Assembly (NCBI GenBank): GCA_910578405.1
Contig: CAJTQO010000016.1
Span: 1 to 64,000, forward strand
DNA: 64,000 bases
Source: an uncultured Lachnospiraceae bacterium
GTDB lineage: Bacteria; Bacillota; Clostridia; Lachnospirales; Lachnospiraceae
Direction of reading: 5' to 3'
Shown: positions 25,573 to 34,316 of the stretch, piece after piece
How the letters are laid out: each line of letters starts with the position of its first letter
How positions within the stretch are numbered: the stretch's first letter is position 1
Position numbers and translations under genes: made by a program
Notes under the pieces: model-generated
Databases searched by the model: none
Told to the model about the DNA's origin: nothing
The model's input: only the letters and a program-made list of their open reading frames with translations

Positions 25573-26694
25573 TTACTCTGCCCCCAGCCCTTCACAGACC
25601 TTATCCGCAATCAGCGCAGCCCCTGCTGCATTGGGATGCACCCCGTCGCTTGTATACTCCATGGCATTCTCATAAGTGACGCCACAGCCAAACACATCAA
25701 TTACCGCAGCCCCTTTCGCCTGCGCCACAGCCTTAATGCAATCGTTATAATTCTTGGCGGTCAGCCCATGTTCATTTTGAAAAGGAAAACTGTTCCCTGC
25801 ATCATCCCACTGCGAAACTTCCATGATGGTGCAGCAGTAAATCTTTGCATCCGGATACCACATATGCATCTTGTCCAACATCAGCCCATAAGCTTCGCTG
25901 AAAGTTTGGATATACCCTTCCTCCACCTGTGAAGTCCCGTCATAAGCCCCCATCGGAATGCTGTAAAGCAAATCATTGGTTCCCATCAATACAAGAATCA
26001 CGTCAGGCCACGAACCTTCCGGGCCTGCCAAATCGGCAATTCTCTGGTTCCCGCAGGCGTACGTCCCCTCATGGTTATCCTGTGACTGGCCGCTTACTGT
26101 GCTGCCTGAAAACGATGCGTTACTGCAAAGCTCAAACCCCGTGCGCTCCATCACCTGCATCCACCAGGTTTCCTCTACCGTAGGAATCTCTCCGCACTGT
26201 GGGTAAAACTGGCTGTAATTGTCCGGAATATACCCGGTAAACGTCGAAATGCTGTCCCCGCAAATGGAAACTTTTTTCCCGCTCCAGGGCAGCCCTTCCT
26301 CCCCGGGCTCCGGCCCTGTCTCCTGGCCTTTCATCCCTGCTTCATTTGCCCCTTCTTCTTTTGCCCCACCTTCTTTTGCTCCTTCTTCTTTTGTCCTACC
26401 TTCTTTTGCCCCTTCTTCTTTTGCCCCTTCTCCTTTTGTCCCACCTTCTTTTGTTCCTTCTTTTTTTATCCCGTCTTCCCCTTTACTCCCTTTTTCGCCT
26501 TCCCTATCCGCTTCTTTTCCGGCGCCCTCCTCCTGGCGGCCCTGCTCCTTGTCTGCGCCGCCGCTGGTTGCGCTGCCAGGCTCCCTTTCCCCGCCCAGGC
26601 CGTCCTGCGCCCGGTTTCCGCAACCAAAAAAGGCCAGCGTTGCCACTAAAACCAACAACCCGGCCAGCCTCCCCTTCCTCCTTTTGCTGCCCAT
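25573..26694 (-). CDS. SGNH/GDSL hydrolase lipoprotein with repeat linker
   Basis: The 373-residue protein has a lipoprotein signal (basic MGSKRRKGR, hydrophobic stretch, then LAFFGC with Cys25), a charged linker at about residues 70-125 built of 5-residue units (KEEGA, KEGGA, KEGRT), and an SGNH-type esterase domain from about residue 137. Catalytic blocks are SICGDSIS (Ser148), VILVLMGTND and the C-terminal DGVHPN with the Asp and His. It probably removes or adds acyl groups on a cell-surface glycan. ATG at 26694 has AAAGGAG 12 bases upstream; an earlier TTG overlaps that site and is rejected. Confidence 0.85.
   Translation of the reverse strand: MGSKRRKGRLAGLLVLVATLAFFGCGNRAQDGLGGEREPGSATSGGADKEQGRQEEGAGKEADREGEKGSKGEDGIKKEGTKEGGTKGEGAKEEGAKEGRTKEEGAKEGGAKEEGANEAGMKGQETGPEPGEEGLPWSGKKVSICGDSISTFTGYIPDNYSQFYPQCGEIPTVEETWWMQVMERTGFELCSNASFSGSTVSGQSQDNHEGTYACGNQRIADLAGPEGSWPDVILVLMGTNDLLYSIPMGAYDGTSQVEEGYIQTFSEAYGLMLDKMHMWYPDAKIYCCTIMEVSQWDDAGNSFPFQNEHGLTAKNYNDCIKAVAQAKGAAVIDVFGCGVTYENAMEYTSDGVHPNAAGAALIADKVCEGLGAE
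26340..26480. repeat. 15-bp in-frame tandem repeat in SGNH lipoprotein
   Basis: Units close to CCTTCTTCTTTTGCC recur about eight times and encode 5-residue blocks (KEEGA/KEGGA) of the linker. The period is a multiple of three, so unit number can change without breaking the frame. Confidence 0.85.
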
Positions 26695-26835
26695 CCTGAC
26701 TTTATGCTCCTTTCCCAATCATCCGGCCCAAAGCTTCACCTTGGCATTAACTTAACCTTTCCGGGATGCCAAACGCCCTTTAAAAATGCCAGGCTGAATA
26801 CCCTTTCCGCCGCACACGCCCTATGCCCATAGACA

Positions 26836-26879
26836 GGGCGCGCCTGGGAACATGCACGCTGCATATCCCAGGCGCGCCC
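26836..26879 (-). terminator. Strong palindrome after the radical SAM gene
   Basis: GGGCGCGCCTGGGA (26836-26849) and TCCCAGGCGCGCCC (26866-26879) are a perfect 14-base inverted repeat, and the loop holds a second stem ATGC/GCAT. It lies 7 bases after the radical SAM stop. There is no T-run, so it may protect RNA ends or stop transcription with Rho rather than act as a standard terminator. Confidence 0.6.
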
Positions 26880-26886
26880 GCTTTCC

Positions 26887-27867
26887 TTACCTACGGAACA
26901 TAGACTGCCTTGCCCCATGCATCGTGCCGCTATGCTTCAACACATCGTTCACCGCATCCATACGCAGCCCTGCATCAATAAAATCACAATTTTTACAAAA
27001 CGGATATTCCTGCCGTCCTGACTGGAGCGCTTTGCGCAGCTCCTGGTATTTCTTGCTGTTCCATCCCTCTTTCAACGGCGTTTCCCGCAAATCCGCAAAG
27101 TCCGTCACCTCAAAATTGTCACAACAGCAAATACCCAGTTTCCCGTTTGGCATAATCCACATATCCGTATACGGCATCAGGCATGTCTCCTTAATCACCT
27201 TATCCGTAGCCGGTTTATTCGGCGCGCTTCCTGCCCGGTTCGTCAGCACCTCTTTTAAATAACGCATCTGAATCAGCACATCCACATCCCGGAATTCCTC
27301 CTGATGCGCCAGCGCATAAGCATACACTTTCTGGACGCTTTTATGCAACTTCATGTCCATACAATAATTGTTAATAATCAACTGGTTCACATACGGCGCC
27401 ACTTCCCTCGCCTTCTCCACCGTCAGCAGCAGCCCGTTGGTGGACATAAAAATAAAGGCTTCCGGCAGCTTCTTTCTTGCATACTTATGGAAGTCTATAA
27501 TACGGGTATCCAACAGCGGCTCATTGTTGCCGTACATAGTCAGATGCCCCTTATACCCCCATTCCGCCAACTGGTCAATGATGCTGTAAAACATCTCCTC
27601 TTCCATCCTCATATAAGGACGCTTTTCCGCATTCTTATTGGCCGTGCAAAACTCACAGGTACTGTTGCATCGGTTTATCGTCTCCAGGTTCACCACCAAA
27701 GGGTGCGGCGTCTCTTTCCTGGACATAAAATATTCAATATAATCCTTCTGCAGTTTCCTTCTGGACACAAACTGCAGTTTCAAATAACTCTCACTGGCCA
27801 GCTTTGGAAAATATTTCCTTGCATTCCATCCTAACCTTCCTAAAAAATTGTGTACCCGGACTGGCAT
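26887..27867 (-). CDS. Radical SAM protein with SPASM domain
   Basis: The 326-residue protein carries the radical SAM iron-sulfur motif CNSTCEFC at about residues 67-74 within VNLETINRCNSTCEFC, and a C-terminal SPASM-type cysteine cluster (GKLGICCCDNFE ... YPFCKNCDF). Such enzymes use S-adenosylmethionine to start radical chemistry on peptides, sugars or other substrates. The glycan gene neighbourhood suggests a sugar or surface polymer substrate; the sequence does not show which. The start MPVRVHNFLGRLGWNARK is supported by AAAGGAG 10 bases upstream. No precursor peptide gene is seen beside it. Confidence 0.85.
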   Translation of the reverse strand: MPVRVHNFLGRLGWNARKYFPKLASESYLKLQFVSRRKLQKDYIEYFMSRKETPHPLVVNLETINRCNSTCEFCTANKNAEKRPYMRMEEEMFYSIIDQLAEWGYKGHLTMYGNNEPLLDTRIIDFHKYARKKLPEAFIFMSTNGLLLTVEKAREVAPYVNQLIINNYCMDMKLHKSVQKVYAYALAHQEEFRDVDVLIQMRYLKEVLTNRAGSAPNKPATDKVIKETCLMPYTDMWIMPNGKLGICCCDNFEVTDFADLRETPLKEGWNSKKYQELRKALQSGRQEYPFCKNCDFIDAGLRMDAVNDVLKHSGTMHGARQSMFRR

Positions 27868-28095
27868 CTGTATCGCTCTCCTTTATTCTCCTGCTATCGC
27901 TCACCTTGCGTTTCCACACATTCCCCTCATCCGTTATTCTTGGCTGACATATGGCCATTTATCCCCTTCCCCATGCCTTTCCCATCATAACACCTTATGA
28001 AAAGGCGGTCAAGCGCCGCTTTTGCTCACTGTTGCACCTAAACTGCACATGCCGGTTGCGCGTTTAACCCTGCTTTGCTTTATAAAACGTCCCGC

Positions 28096-29013
28096 CTAAA
28101 ACAAATCCGCCCTGGCAAGCTGACGGAATATCCAGCTATTTTGTAAATAATCCATACACTTTTCGGCCAAATCCTGTTTTTGCTTTTCCTCCCTTGCATT
28201 CAGCATAGACCGCAAATACTCGCCCAAATAATGGAAAAAGAAAGAATAACAGTAATATCCAAGACGTTCCTGCCTTAAACGATATTCTATGTTGTTTTCC
28301 TTTAAAATAGCATTGACCTTTTCCAAATGCCGCCATTCACATAAAAGAATCCAGGCGTCCCGTTCCACCGGCGCATATTTGACTCCATCCCAGTCAACGA
28401 TTGAAAGCCGCTCCCCATTCAAAATGCAGTTTCCTCCCACATCTCCATGGGTGATATGAAAATTTCCCATATCCTGGCTGCATTGAGCGGAAAAAAACTT
28501 CAGCCTTTCCATATACCCTGAAATAACCCGTTGCTTTTCCTTAAGGGCTGCCGCCACCTGTTCAGGCAGCCCCTGCGCATTCTGCAGCCTCTGGAAGTCG
28601 TCTGCAATCTCTGTCCCGAACGTTTCCCTATCCATAGCTATCCCCTCCGGCCGCAGTTGATAAACCTGTGCCATTTTCCCATATAACTGTTCCACGCCAG
28701 GGTTCTCATAAAGCTCCCCCTGTACATACGCAAACACTGCCGCCACTCCCTGGTTAAACCTTCCAGACAATTCCCCATCCTTTGTTTTTACCACCTGCGG
28801 AATAAAAGAAATGCCCTGTTGCGTCATATACTGTATGACAGGGAGACTGGCCTGATAGCTTTCCATATGATGCGTCCAATAATCAATTTTTACAAAATAA
28901 TCCGCCTCTTTTGCCCGCACCTTCCACGTTTCACCGTAAAATCCCCGTTTCGCCGCCCAAATATCCTGCACCTGAAAACCATATGTCCGGGAAAGAAATT
29001 CTGTAAGTTCCAT
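28096..29013 (-). CDS. Aminoglycoside phosphotransferase/choline kinase-like protein
   Basis: The roughly 305-residue protein has a kinase fold of the APH/choline kinase group. The catalytic loop HGDVGGN (about residues 189-195) and the metal-binding DWD (about 207-209) are intact, and VKIDYW is the likely ATP-lysine strand. It might phosphorylate a sugar, choline-like or amino compound; drug resistance is less likely given the surroundings. The start is uncertain: ATG at 29013 or TTG at 29028, because purine-rich sequence upstream gives several possible ribosome sites. A 33-bp tandem repeat tract lies directly upstream. Confidence 0.75.
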   Translation of the reverse strand: MELTEFLSRTYGFQVQDIWAAKRGFYGETWKVRAKEADYFVKIDYWTHHMESYQASLPVIQYMTQQGISFIPQVVKTKDGELSGRFNQGVAAVFAYVQGELYENPGVEQLYGKMAQVYQLRPEGIAMDRETFGTEIADDFQRLQNAQGLPEQVAAALKEKQRVISGYMERLKFFSAQCSQDMGNFHITHGDVGGNCILNGERLSIVDWDGVKYAPVERDAWILLCEWRHLEKVNAILKENNIEYRLRQERLGYYCYSFFFHYLGEYLRSMLNAREEKQKQDLAEKCMDYLQNSWIFRQLARADLF

Positions 29014-29034
29014 ACTTTTTTCCGCCAATTTCCT

Positions 29035-29525
29035 TTTCTCCTATCCTTTTTTCTTCTGCTTTCCGCTTTCCTATCTTCCTTTTTCTTTTCTTACTTTTTT
29101 CTATTTTGCTTCTTTCCCTATCTTACTTTTTCCTATCTTACTTCTTTATTTATCTTGCCTTTTTCCTATCTTGCTTCTTTATCCATCTTCCTTTTTTTCT
29201 TATCTTACTTCTTTCTCTATCTTCCTTTTTTCTTATCTTGCTTCTTTATTTATCTTCCCTTTTTCCTATCTTGCTTCTTTCTCTATCTTCCTTTTTTCTT
29301 ATCTTGCTTCTTTCTCTATCTTCCTTTTTTCTTATCTTGCTTCTTTACCCATCTTCCTTTTTTCTTATCTTACTTCTTTACCCATCTTCCTTTTTTCTTA
29401 TCTCGCTTCTTTACCCATCTTCCCTTTTTCTCTATCTTACTTCTTTCCTATCTGCTTTCTTTCTTATCTTCCCTTTTTTCCTTATCTTCCTTTTCCTACT
29501 TTCCCTTTCTTCCCTCTTTTCAAAA
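29035..29525. repeat. 33-bp pyrimidine tandem repeat tract
   Basis: About ten or more units close to TTCCTTTTTTCTTATCTTGC followed by TTCTTTCTCTATC (33 bases) fill the whole gap between the DUF2142-like gene and the phosphotransferase gene. The plus strand is almost pure C/T and the minus-strand RNA would be almost pure A/G. Units vary by small substitutions (TTTACCCATC, TTTATTTATC). Frames through it give repetitive peptides with no plausible start and are not called as genes. Confidence 0.92.
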
Positions 29526-29541
29526 GTTCCCAGCCAGACCC

Positions 29542-31119
29542 TCACACGCCAAACCCTTTCCCCCACATAGAGAACATATTTTCCCCCTGCAGATAATAGG
29601 GCAGGAACCGCACAAACAAACTATATGCAAATGCCAGCATCACATACCCTATAATCCCCAGGCAAAACAATTTTCCGCACACCTGTCCTGCCCTGCCCGC
29701 CGGCCCGGACTTCTGCCCATATCCTCTCTGCCCGCCTTCTCCTTGTCTATACCTGGCTTGTCCGTTCCTTCCATGCCCTTTGGCCTGTTGCGCCTCTGCC
29801 ATCCTGACGGGCCTGCCGCCAGACCGCCTCCTATCCATTTCTTTGCCGCCCCATTCCAACAAGCCGCAAATTTTCTCCACTCCCAGCGTTACCAAATACA
29901 TCAGGGGGATTAACACCGGAAGAATATACCTGCCCTGCGGCTGGTATTCCCACGTATAGGAATAGTAAATGCTCAACGCAACCGTAATGATGCAAAACAA
30001 AGCCATGCTGAAATAAAAAACCAGTTTTTTCCTCCGCTCCTCCCCCTGCATCCTCTCTTTCCACAAGAGCTGCACCGGAAGCACAGCCACTGCACTGGCC
30101 ACAATCCAAAACCGTTTATACCAAAGGTATATCAGCCCGTGGGTTGGTATTTGCATCGGCCCGAACATAGCAATGAAACTATCCCTAAGCAATGTCAGGT
30201 ATCCGCTGCCAAACAGCATTTCCCATACAGACCGTCCTGTGTTTTGGTATGTTTCCCTGGTCAATGGGTTAAATTCCTGCGTTGCCGTCCGGATGGCGCA
30301 TTCCCGCCGCGCATCCATGGCAATGATATCCCCGTCGTACAATACCCCATTGCGGATAAACCACCAGCTAATCCCCACCAGCACAATAACGGAAATAAAA
30401 GCCCCCTTTTGAAGCAGCGGCGCCCATTCCACCCGCACCCCCTTTTGCCCGGAACCATGCACAAAATCCAGAAAAAAGACAAGCATAGCCGCCACAATGA
30501 CTCCATAAGCGTTATAATAAGACATGGCGCATAAAATAATCCCCACTGCCAATTCCACACATTCCCTGCGCCCATAGCCCGTCCGCTGCGCCCGCAGCAG
30601 CGCATAAAAAATAATAGCCACCGAAAGCATCGCCATGGAGTCCGTATTGACATACGAATGGATAAAAATATTTTGGGGCAGGAAAACTGTCATCAAAGCA
30701 AACACCCACTGTAAATACGGGTTTTTCCATGCCTCTTTCGCAATCTGCACCACATAATACGCCATCCATACCCCAAACACCGCATTTACCATTCTGGCAG
30801 CCAGCAAAAGCACATAACTGTCCGAAGTAAACAACAGCAAAAAACGCAGCAAAAACCCTTGTATCATATAAGTCAGTATAGGCTGGAATGCATAGGATGC
30901 GCCATACCCGTCCAATATGACCTCCGGATCCGCGCCATGAGGCAGCCTGCCATAGCTGCATATGTAATTTACCACCTTAAAACGGTTGATTTCATCCGGC
31001 GGATCCCCATACGTCTGCACCATGGCAAAACAGGCAATGGCAGCAAACGTAAACAGATAAAAAAGCGCTTCCAATGCCCTCTCCCTTTTTCCCCCGTTCC
31101 CATAACCTGTCCTAACCAT
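29542..31119 (-). CDS. DUF2142-like polytopic membrane protein
   Basis: The 525-residue protein has about ten to twelve hydrophobic segments. Near the N-terminus, TYGDPPDEINRFKVVNYI resembles the PPDE-type motif of DUF2142/GT-C-like membrane proteins found in polysaccharide loci. It is a likely lipid-linked sugar transferase or a membrane partner of glycan assembly. A basic Gly/Arg/Gln-rich loop (about residues 425-470) sits before the last helix. ATG at 31119 (MVRTGYGNGGKRERALEALFYLF) has GGAGG 5 bases upstream; a much longer frame upstream consists of a DNA tandem repeat and is not accepted as coding. Confidence 0.75.
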   Translation of the reverse strand: MVRTGYGNGGKRERALEALFYLFTFAAIACFAMVQTYGDPPDEINRFKVVNYICSYGRLPHGADPEVILDGYGASYAFQPILTYMIQGFLLRFLLLFTSDSYVLLLAARMVNAVFGVWMAYYVVQIAKEAWKNPYLQWVFALMTVFLPQNIFIHSYVNTDSMAMLSVAIIFYALLRAQRTGYGRRECVELAVGIILCAMSYYNAYGVIVAAMLVFFLDFVHGSGQKGVRVEWAPLLQKGAFISVIVLVGISWWFIRNGVLYDGDIIAMDARRECAIRTATQEFNPLTRETYQNTGRSVWEMLFGSGYLTLLRDSFIAMFGPMQIPTHGLIYLWYKRFWIVASAVAVLPVQLLWKERMQGEERRKKLVFYFSMALFCIITVALSIYYSYTWEYQPQGRYILPVLIPLMYLVTLGVEKICGLLEWGGKEMDRRRSGGRPVRMAEAQQAKGHGRNGQARYRQGEGGQRGYGQKSGPAGRAGQVCGKLFCLGIIGYVMLAFAYSLFVRFLPYYLQGENMFSMWGKGFGV

Positions 31120-31189
31120 GGCCACCTCCCTATTGCCTGCCAACCGCTCCGCCTTAAACATGCATATCCGGCTGCCGTTTTCTTTTTCC

Positions 31190-31345
31190 CATTCCAATAC
31201 GCGCCTGCCGCTTTTTTCCCGTCCGATATCCGACTGCTGCTTGCTTTCCCCGTCCGGTATCCGACTGACGCTTTTTTCCCGTCCGGTATCCGACTGCCGC
31301 TTTTTTCCCCGTCCAATATCCGGCTGCCGCTTCCCTCTTCTTATT
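31190..31345. repeat. 30-bp tandem repeat upstream of DUF2142-like gene
   Basis: Four to five units close to CCCGTCCGGTATCCGACTGC followed by CGCTTTTTTC are seen, with an older degenerate copy at 31190-31215. On the minus strand it would add a repetitive basic peptide (RIPDGKKAxxGY-like) before the DUF2142-like protein, but the ribosome site at 31119 suggests it is untranslated leader. Confidence 0.85.
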
Positions 31346-31423
31346 CCGCTCATTTATTCCACTTACTTATGCCGCTTTTGCCCTCACTGTCTAAACGAGC
31401 CAAGAAGCCATGCGCTTTCCCTT

Positions 31424-33175
31424 CTACTTCTCATACAGGTACACCTTATAAGGCGCCCCATCCGTCCCATAAGCGTTCACCAACCGCAGTCCCAATTCCT
31501 CTGCATTGGACAAGGCATACCGGGAAAACAGATATCTTCCCCCCAATTCTCCAAAAGCCTGCGCGTCTATATACAGGCGGCTGTCCGAAACCGTAAAACT
31601 CTTATAATTGCTTACTGCCGAAGCCTCACTCCCCGAATACAGATAAGCCCTTGCCCCCCAATCGTCATAATAAATCCGGCTGGCTTCCACCCGTTCTAAC
31701 GCCGGGGCGATGATACGCCGGAAGTCCTCTTTATATCGCTGCGGGTAAAAACCCAAATACCCGTCCAGCGTGGCTATTCCGTTATATTCCAACACCGCCG
31801 GATGGAACCCGTAAGCCGCCGACCACTCCCCCTGGTAGCCAATGTCCTCCTTTATTTCCTGAAAAAGCCCCACCGAGTAAAATTCCCCATAGCTCATCTC
31901 GTCAATGGCCTTCCCCTTTAAAAGTTCCAACGCCTTATTTTTGCAGGTGCCAAGCAAATCATTATATCTGGTAGGCGACAGCAGCGTTACCGCAATTGCC
32001 GCCAAAGCCATCCCGTTTGCCGCCGCTTTCCACCAACCCTTTCCTGCCCCCCGTCCCTGCGCCGCCGCATACATCCGCTGCAGCACAAGGAAAAACGCCG
32101 CATACCAAAGAAAAGGGTTGAAAAACACCGTCCGGTTAAACTGGAACCCTTTCAGGAACGGAACCGCTTTTTCCACCAGTCCCCGGAAAGCCCCCCAGTT
32201 ATAAACGCCATACACCGCACTGTTAAAAACCAGCACAAGCATAAGCAAATTGTATACATCATGGCACATCCCTTTCCAGTCCTGTCTTGCCATATACCTC
32301 TGGTTTTGGTAAATAAAATAGAACATGCATACCCACCAGACAAACCTGTCATGGACGCTTTCCGCATGGAAAATCCCATGCCTCCATACCTCCATAGCCT
32401 GCGCCGCAATTTCCCTGGCCGTTAAGTCAGCCTCCACCATGGATACCCTGATTGTCTCCGTTCCCCCAAACAGCATAACGCCAAAGAGACGGTATTCAAA
32501 CGCCACATAACCCGCCCCCAGCACAAAAACCGCCGCCGCCAGCGTTTTGGATATTTTCCGGTCGCGCAGCCCCAGCCAAACCACCGCCGCCACAAGATAA
32601 GCGAGGATAAAAAAGCCAAAATAGGAAAAATAAGAAAGGAACGGATAGCAGAACAGGAAAATATACAGCTTTACCGACGCACCCCTGTAAATCCTCCGCA
32701 GCAGATACACTACAAGCGGTATGGAAGCGAATGCAATTCCAAAGGCCGGAAACACATTCAACGCGCCATAGCAAAACCCACATAACGTCACAAGCGGCTC
32801 ATATCCTGCAAGCGCCTCTCCATACCAATCCTTAGCCAACAGCCAGACACTGCCCATAGCAATGGCTATTTTAAGCAAATACCCTGTCACATATGCCGCA
32901 AAGGACGGCAGCAGCATATATAAAACCGTATAGAGCGACAGCTCCGAGGGCAGGTTGTCCCGCGTCACCCCGCCCAAAAACGGCACATCCACCCCATGGG
33001 CGAAAAAGCTCCCCGTATTCTTCAACATCTGGAACTGCGCCACAAACAAATCCAGGTTATCGTGAACCGCAATATAACTGGATGTCCCAAAAACAATATA
33101 AACCCCTGCCGCGCCAAGAAAAAAAAGCGCAATCAGAATGGCATACCAATGCCCCGCCAACTTCTTCCAATTCAT
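31424..33175 (-). CDS. Large polytopic membrane protein, possibly DUF6044/YfhO-like
   Basis: The 583-residue protein has about twelve membrane helices followed by a soluble C-terminal part of about 170 residues (LDGYLGFYPQRYKEDFRRIIAPALERVEASRIYYDDWGARAYLYSG). The first loop contains HDNLDLFVAQFQMLKNTGSFF and the LGGVTRDNLPSE segment, which I associate with the DUF6044 group of GT-C-like membrane proteins; the assignment is from memory and moderate. It probably transfers sugars or other groups outside the cell from a lipid carrier. ATG at 33175 has AGGAG 5 bases upstream. It lies 55 bases downstream of a GT2 gene in a likely operon. Confidence 0.65.
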   Translation of the reverse strand: MNWKKLAGHWYAILIALFFLGAAGVYIVFGTSSYIAVHDNLDLFVAQFQMLKNTGSFFAHGVDVPFLGGVTRDNLPSELSLYTVLYMLLPSFAAYVTGYLLKIAIAMGSVWLLAKDWYGEALAGYEPLVTLCGFCYGALNVFPAFGIAFASIPLVVYLLRRIYRGASVKLYIFLFCYPFLSYFSYFGFFILAYLVAAVVWLGLRDRKISKTLAAAVFVLGAGYVAFEYRLFGVMLFGGTETIRVSMVEADLTAREIAAQAMEVWRHGIFHAESVHDRFVWWVCMFYFIYQNQRYMARQDWKGMCHDVYNLLMLVLVFNSAVYGVYNWGAFRGLVEKAVPFLKGFQFNRTVFFNPFLWYAAFFLVLQRMYAAAQGRGAGKGWWKAAANGMALAAIAVTLLSPTRYNDLLGTCKNKALELLKGKAIDEMSYGEFYSVGLFQEIKEDIGYQGEWSAAYGFHPAVLEYNGIATLDGYLGFYPQRYKEDFRRIIAPALERVEASRIYYDDWGARAYLYSGSEASAVSNYKSFTVSDSRLYIDAQAFGELGGRYLFSRYALSNAEELGLRLVNAYGTDGAPYKVYLYEK

Positions 33176-33230
33176 ATATGCTCCTATTCCAGTTCCGCAT
33201 CCTCTGGCGCCCTCTGCTTCGGCTGCTGTT

Positions 33231-34217
33231 TTATTCCAGTTGTGCATCCTCTGCTCCGGGCGCGCTGCCCTTTCCCTCTTTTTCCCGCTCTTGCTGTTTT
33301 TTTCTTTCGATTGCGATAAGCTGGATTTCAAAGTCCCTTCGGTTCTTAATCGCCATGTTGGATAAAATCAGCCCGGCAAAAAAAGACTGGATAGCCGCCA
33401 GCATCACAAACCCGCAGACAAACAAAGTCGGGAATTTGGCCACCAGCCCGGTGTGGACAAACTCAAACAGGACCGGGATAAAGAACCCAACGGAAACCGC
33501 CGCTAACAGCAGGGACAGCAACGTAAAAAAACCTAACGGCTTGTAGTCCTTATACAGCCGCCCAATCATGCCCAAAACCTTAATCCCGTCCACATAGGTA
33601 TTCAGCTTCGACTCACTCCCTGCCGGCCTGTCCCGGTACTCCACAATCACATTCTCAATCTGCATGTTGTTGGAAACCGCATGGATGGTCATTTCCGTTT
33701 CAATCTCAAACCCTTTGGACAACACCGGGAATGTCTTTACAAAACCATAGCTAAATGCACGGTATCCCGTCATAATATCCTTTACCTCACAGCCAAATAA
33801 ACGGTTGATGCTTCCCCTTACCAGGCTGTTGCCCATATTGTGGAAAGGGCGTTTGTTTTCTGTAAAGTAAGTGGAAGAAAGCCTGTCCCCCACTACCATA
33901 TCCGCATTTTGACACAATACCTTGTCCACCATCTCCCGCGCATACTCCATCGGGTACGTGTCGTCCCCATCCACTATCACATAACATTGCGCGTCAATCT
34001 CCCGGAACATGCGCCGGATGACATTCCCCTTCCCCTGCATATATTCATACCGGATTACCGCGCCGGCCTGGGCCGCCAGCTCCACGGTTCTGTCCTTGGA
34101 ATTGTTGTCATATACATACACCACCGCCTCCGGCAATGCCTTTTTGGCGTCTTCCACTACCTTTGCAATGGTTTTCTCTTCATTATAGCACGGTATCAAA
34201 ACTGCAATTTTGTCCAT
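33231..34217 (-). CDS. GT2 glycosyltransferase, dolichol-phosphate mannose synthase-like
   Basis: The 328-residue protein begins MDKIAVLIPCYNEEKTIAKVV, has the metal-binding VIVDGDDTYP, and the GYRAFS and KGFEIETEMTIHA blocks of DPM1/GtrB-type glycosyltransferases. Two membrane helices lie at about residues 230-300 and the tail is charged. It would load a sugar onto a polyprenyl phosphate, giving the donor for the membrane transferases next to it. ATG at 34217 has GGGAG 8 bases upstream, an earlier GTG overlaps that site. The 3' end shows a short partial duplication (TTCCAGTT-GCATCCTCTG) with the sequence after the stop. Confidence 0.9.
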   Translation of the reverse strand: MDKIAVLIPCYNEEKTIAKVVEDAKKALPEAVVYVYDNNSKDRTVELAAQAGAVIRYEYMQGKGNVIRRMFREIDAQCYVIVDGDDTYPMEYAREMVDKVLCQNADMVVGDRLSSTYFTENKRPFHNMGNSLVRGSINRLFGCEVKDIMTGYRAFSYGFVKTFPVLSKGFEIETEMTIHAVSNNMQIENVIVEYRDRPAGSESKLNTYVDGIKVLGMIGRLYKDYKPLGFFTLLSLLLAAVSVGFFIPVLFEFVHTGLVAKFPTLFVCGFVMLAAIQSFFAGLILSNMAIKNRRDFEIQLIAIERKKQQEREKEGKGSAPGAEDAQLE

Positions 34218-34316
34218 TTCTCTTTCTCCCACTGTTTATCGTTACCTTATTTTAACAGAATATCCCCCTACCGTCCATCAAAATTGCCTGACGGCCTCCC
34301 ATCAGACCGGGTAAAC

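Noticed and set aside
26219..26755. Plus-strand Ser/Phe/Pro repeat frame
   Set aside because: It is antisense to the KEEGA linker of the SGNH lipoprotein, which has signal peptide and catalytic motifs.
28096..29013. Aminoglycoside resistance gene
   Set aside because: The kinase motifs are shared with choline and sugar kinases, and the neighbours are glycan genes, so a resistance label is not justified.
28819..29913. Long plus-strand frame with Phe/Leu/Ser repeats
   Set aside because: It runs through the 33-bp repeat and antisense to two good genes; the 33-base period keeps the frame open by chance.
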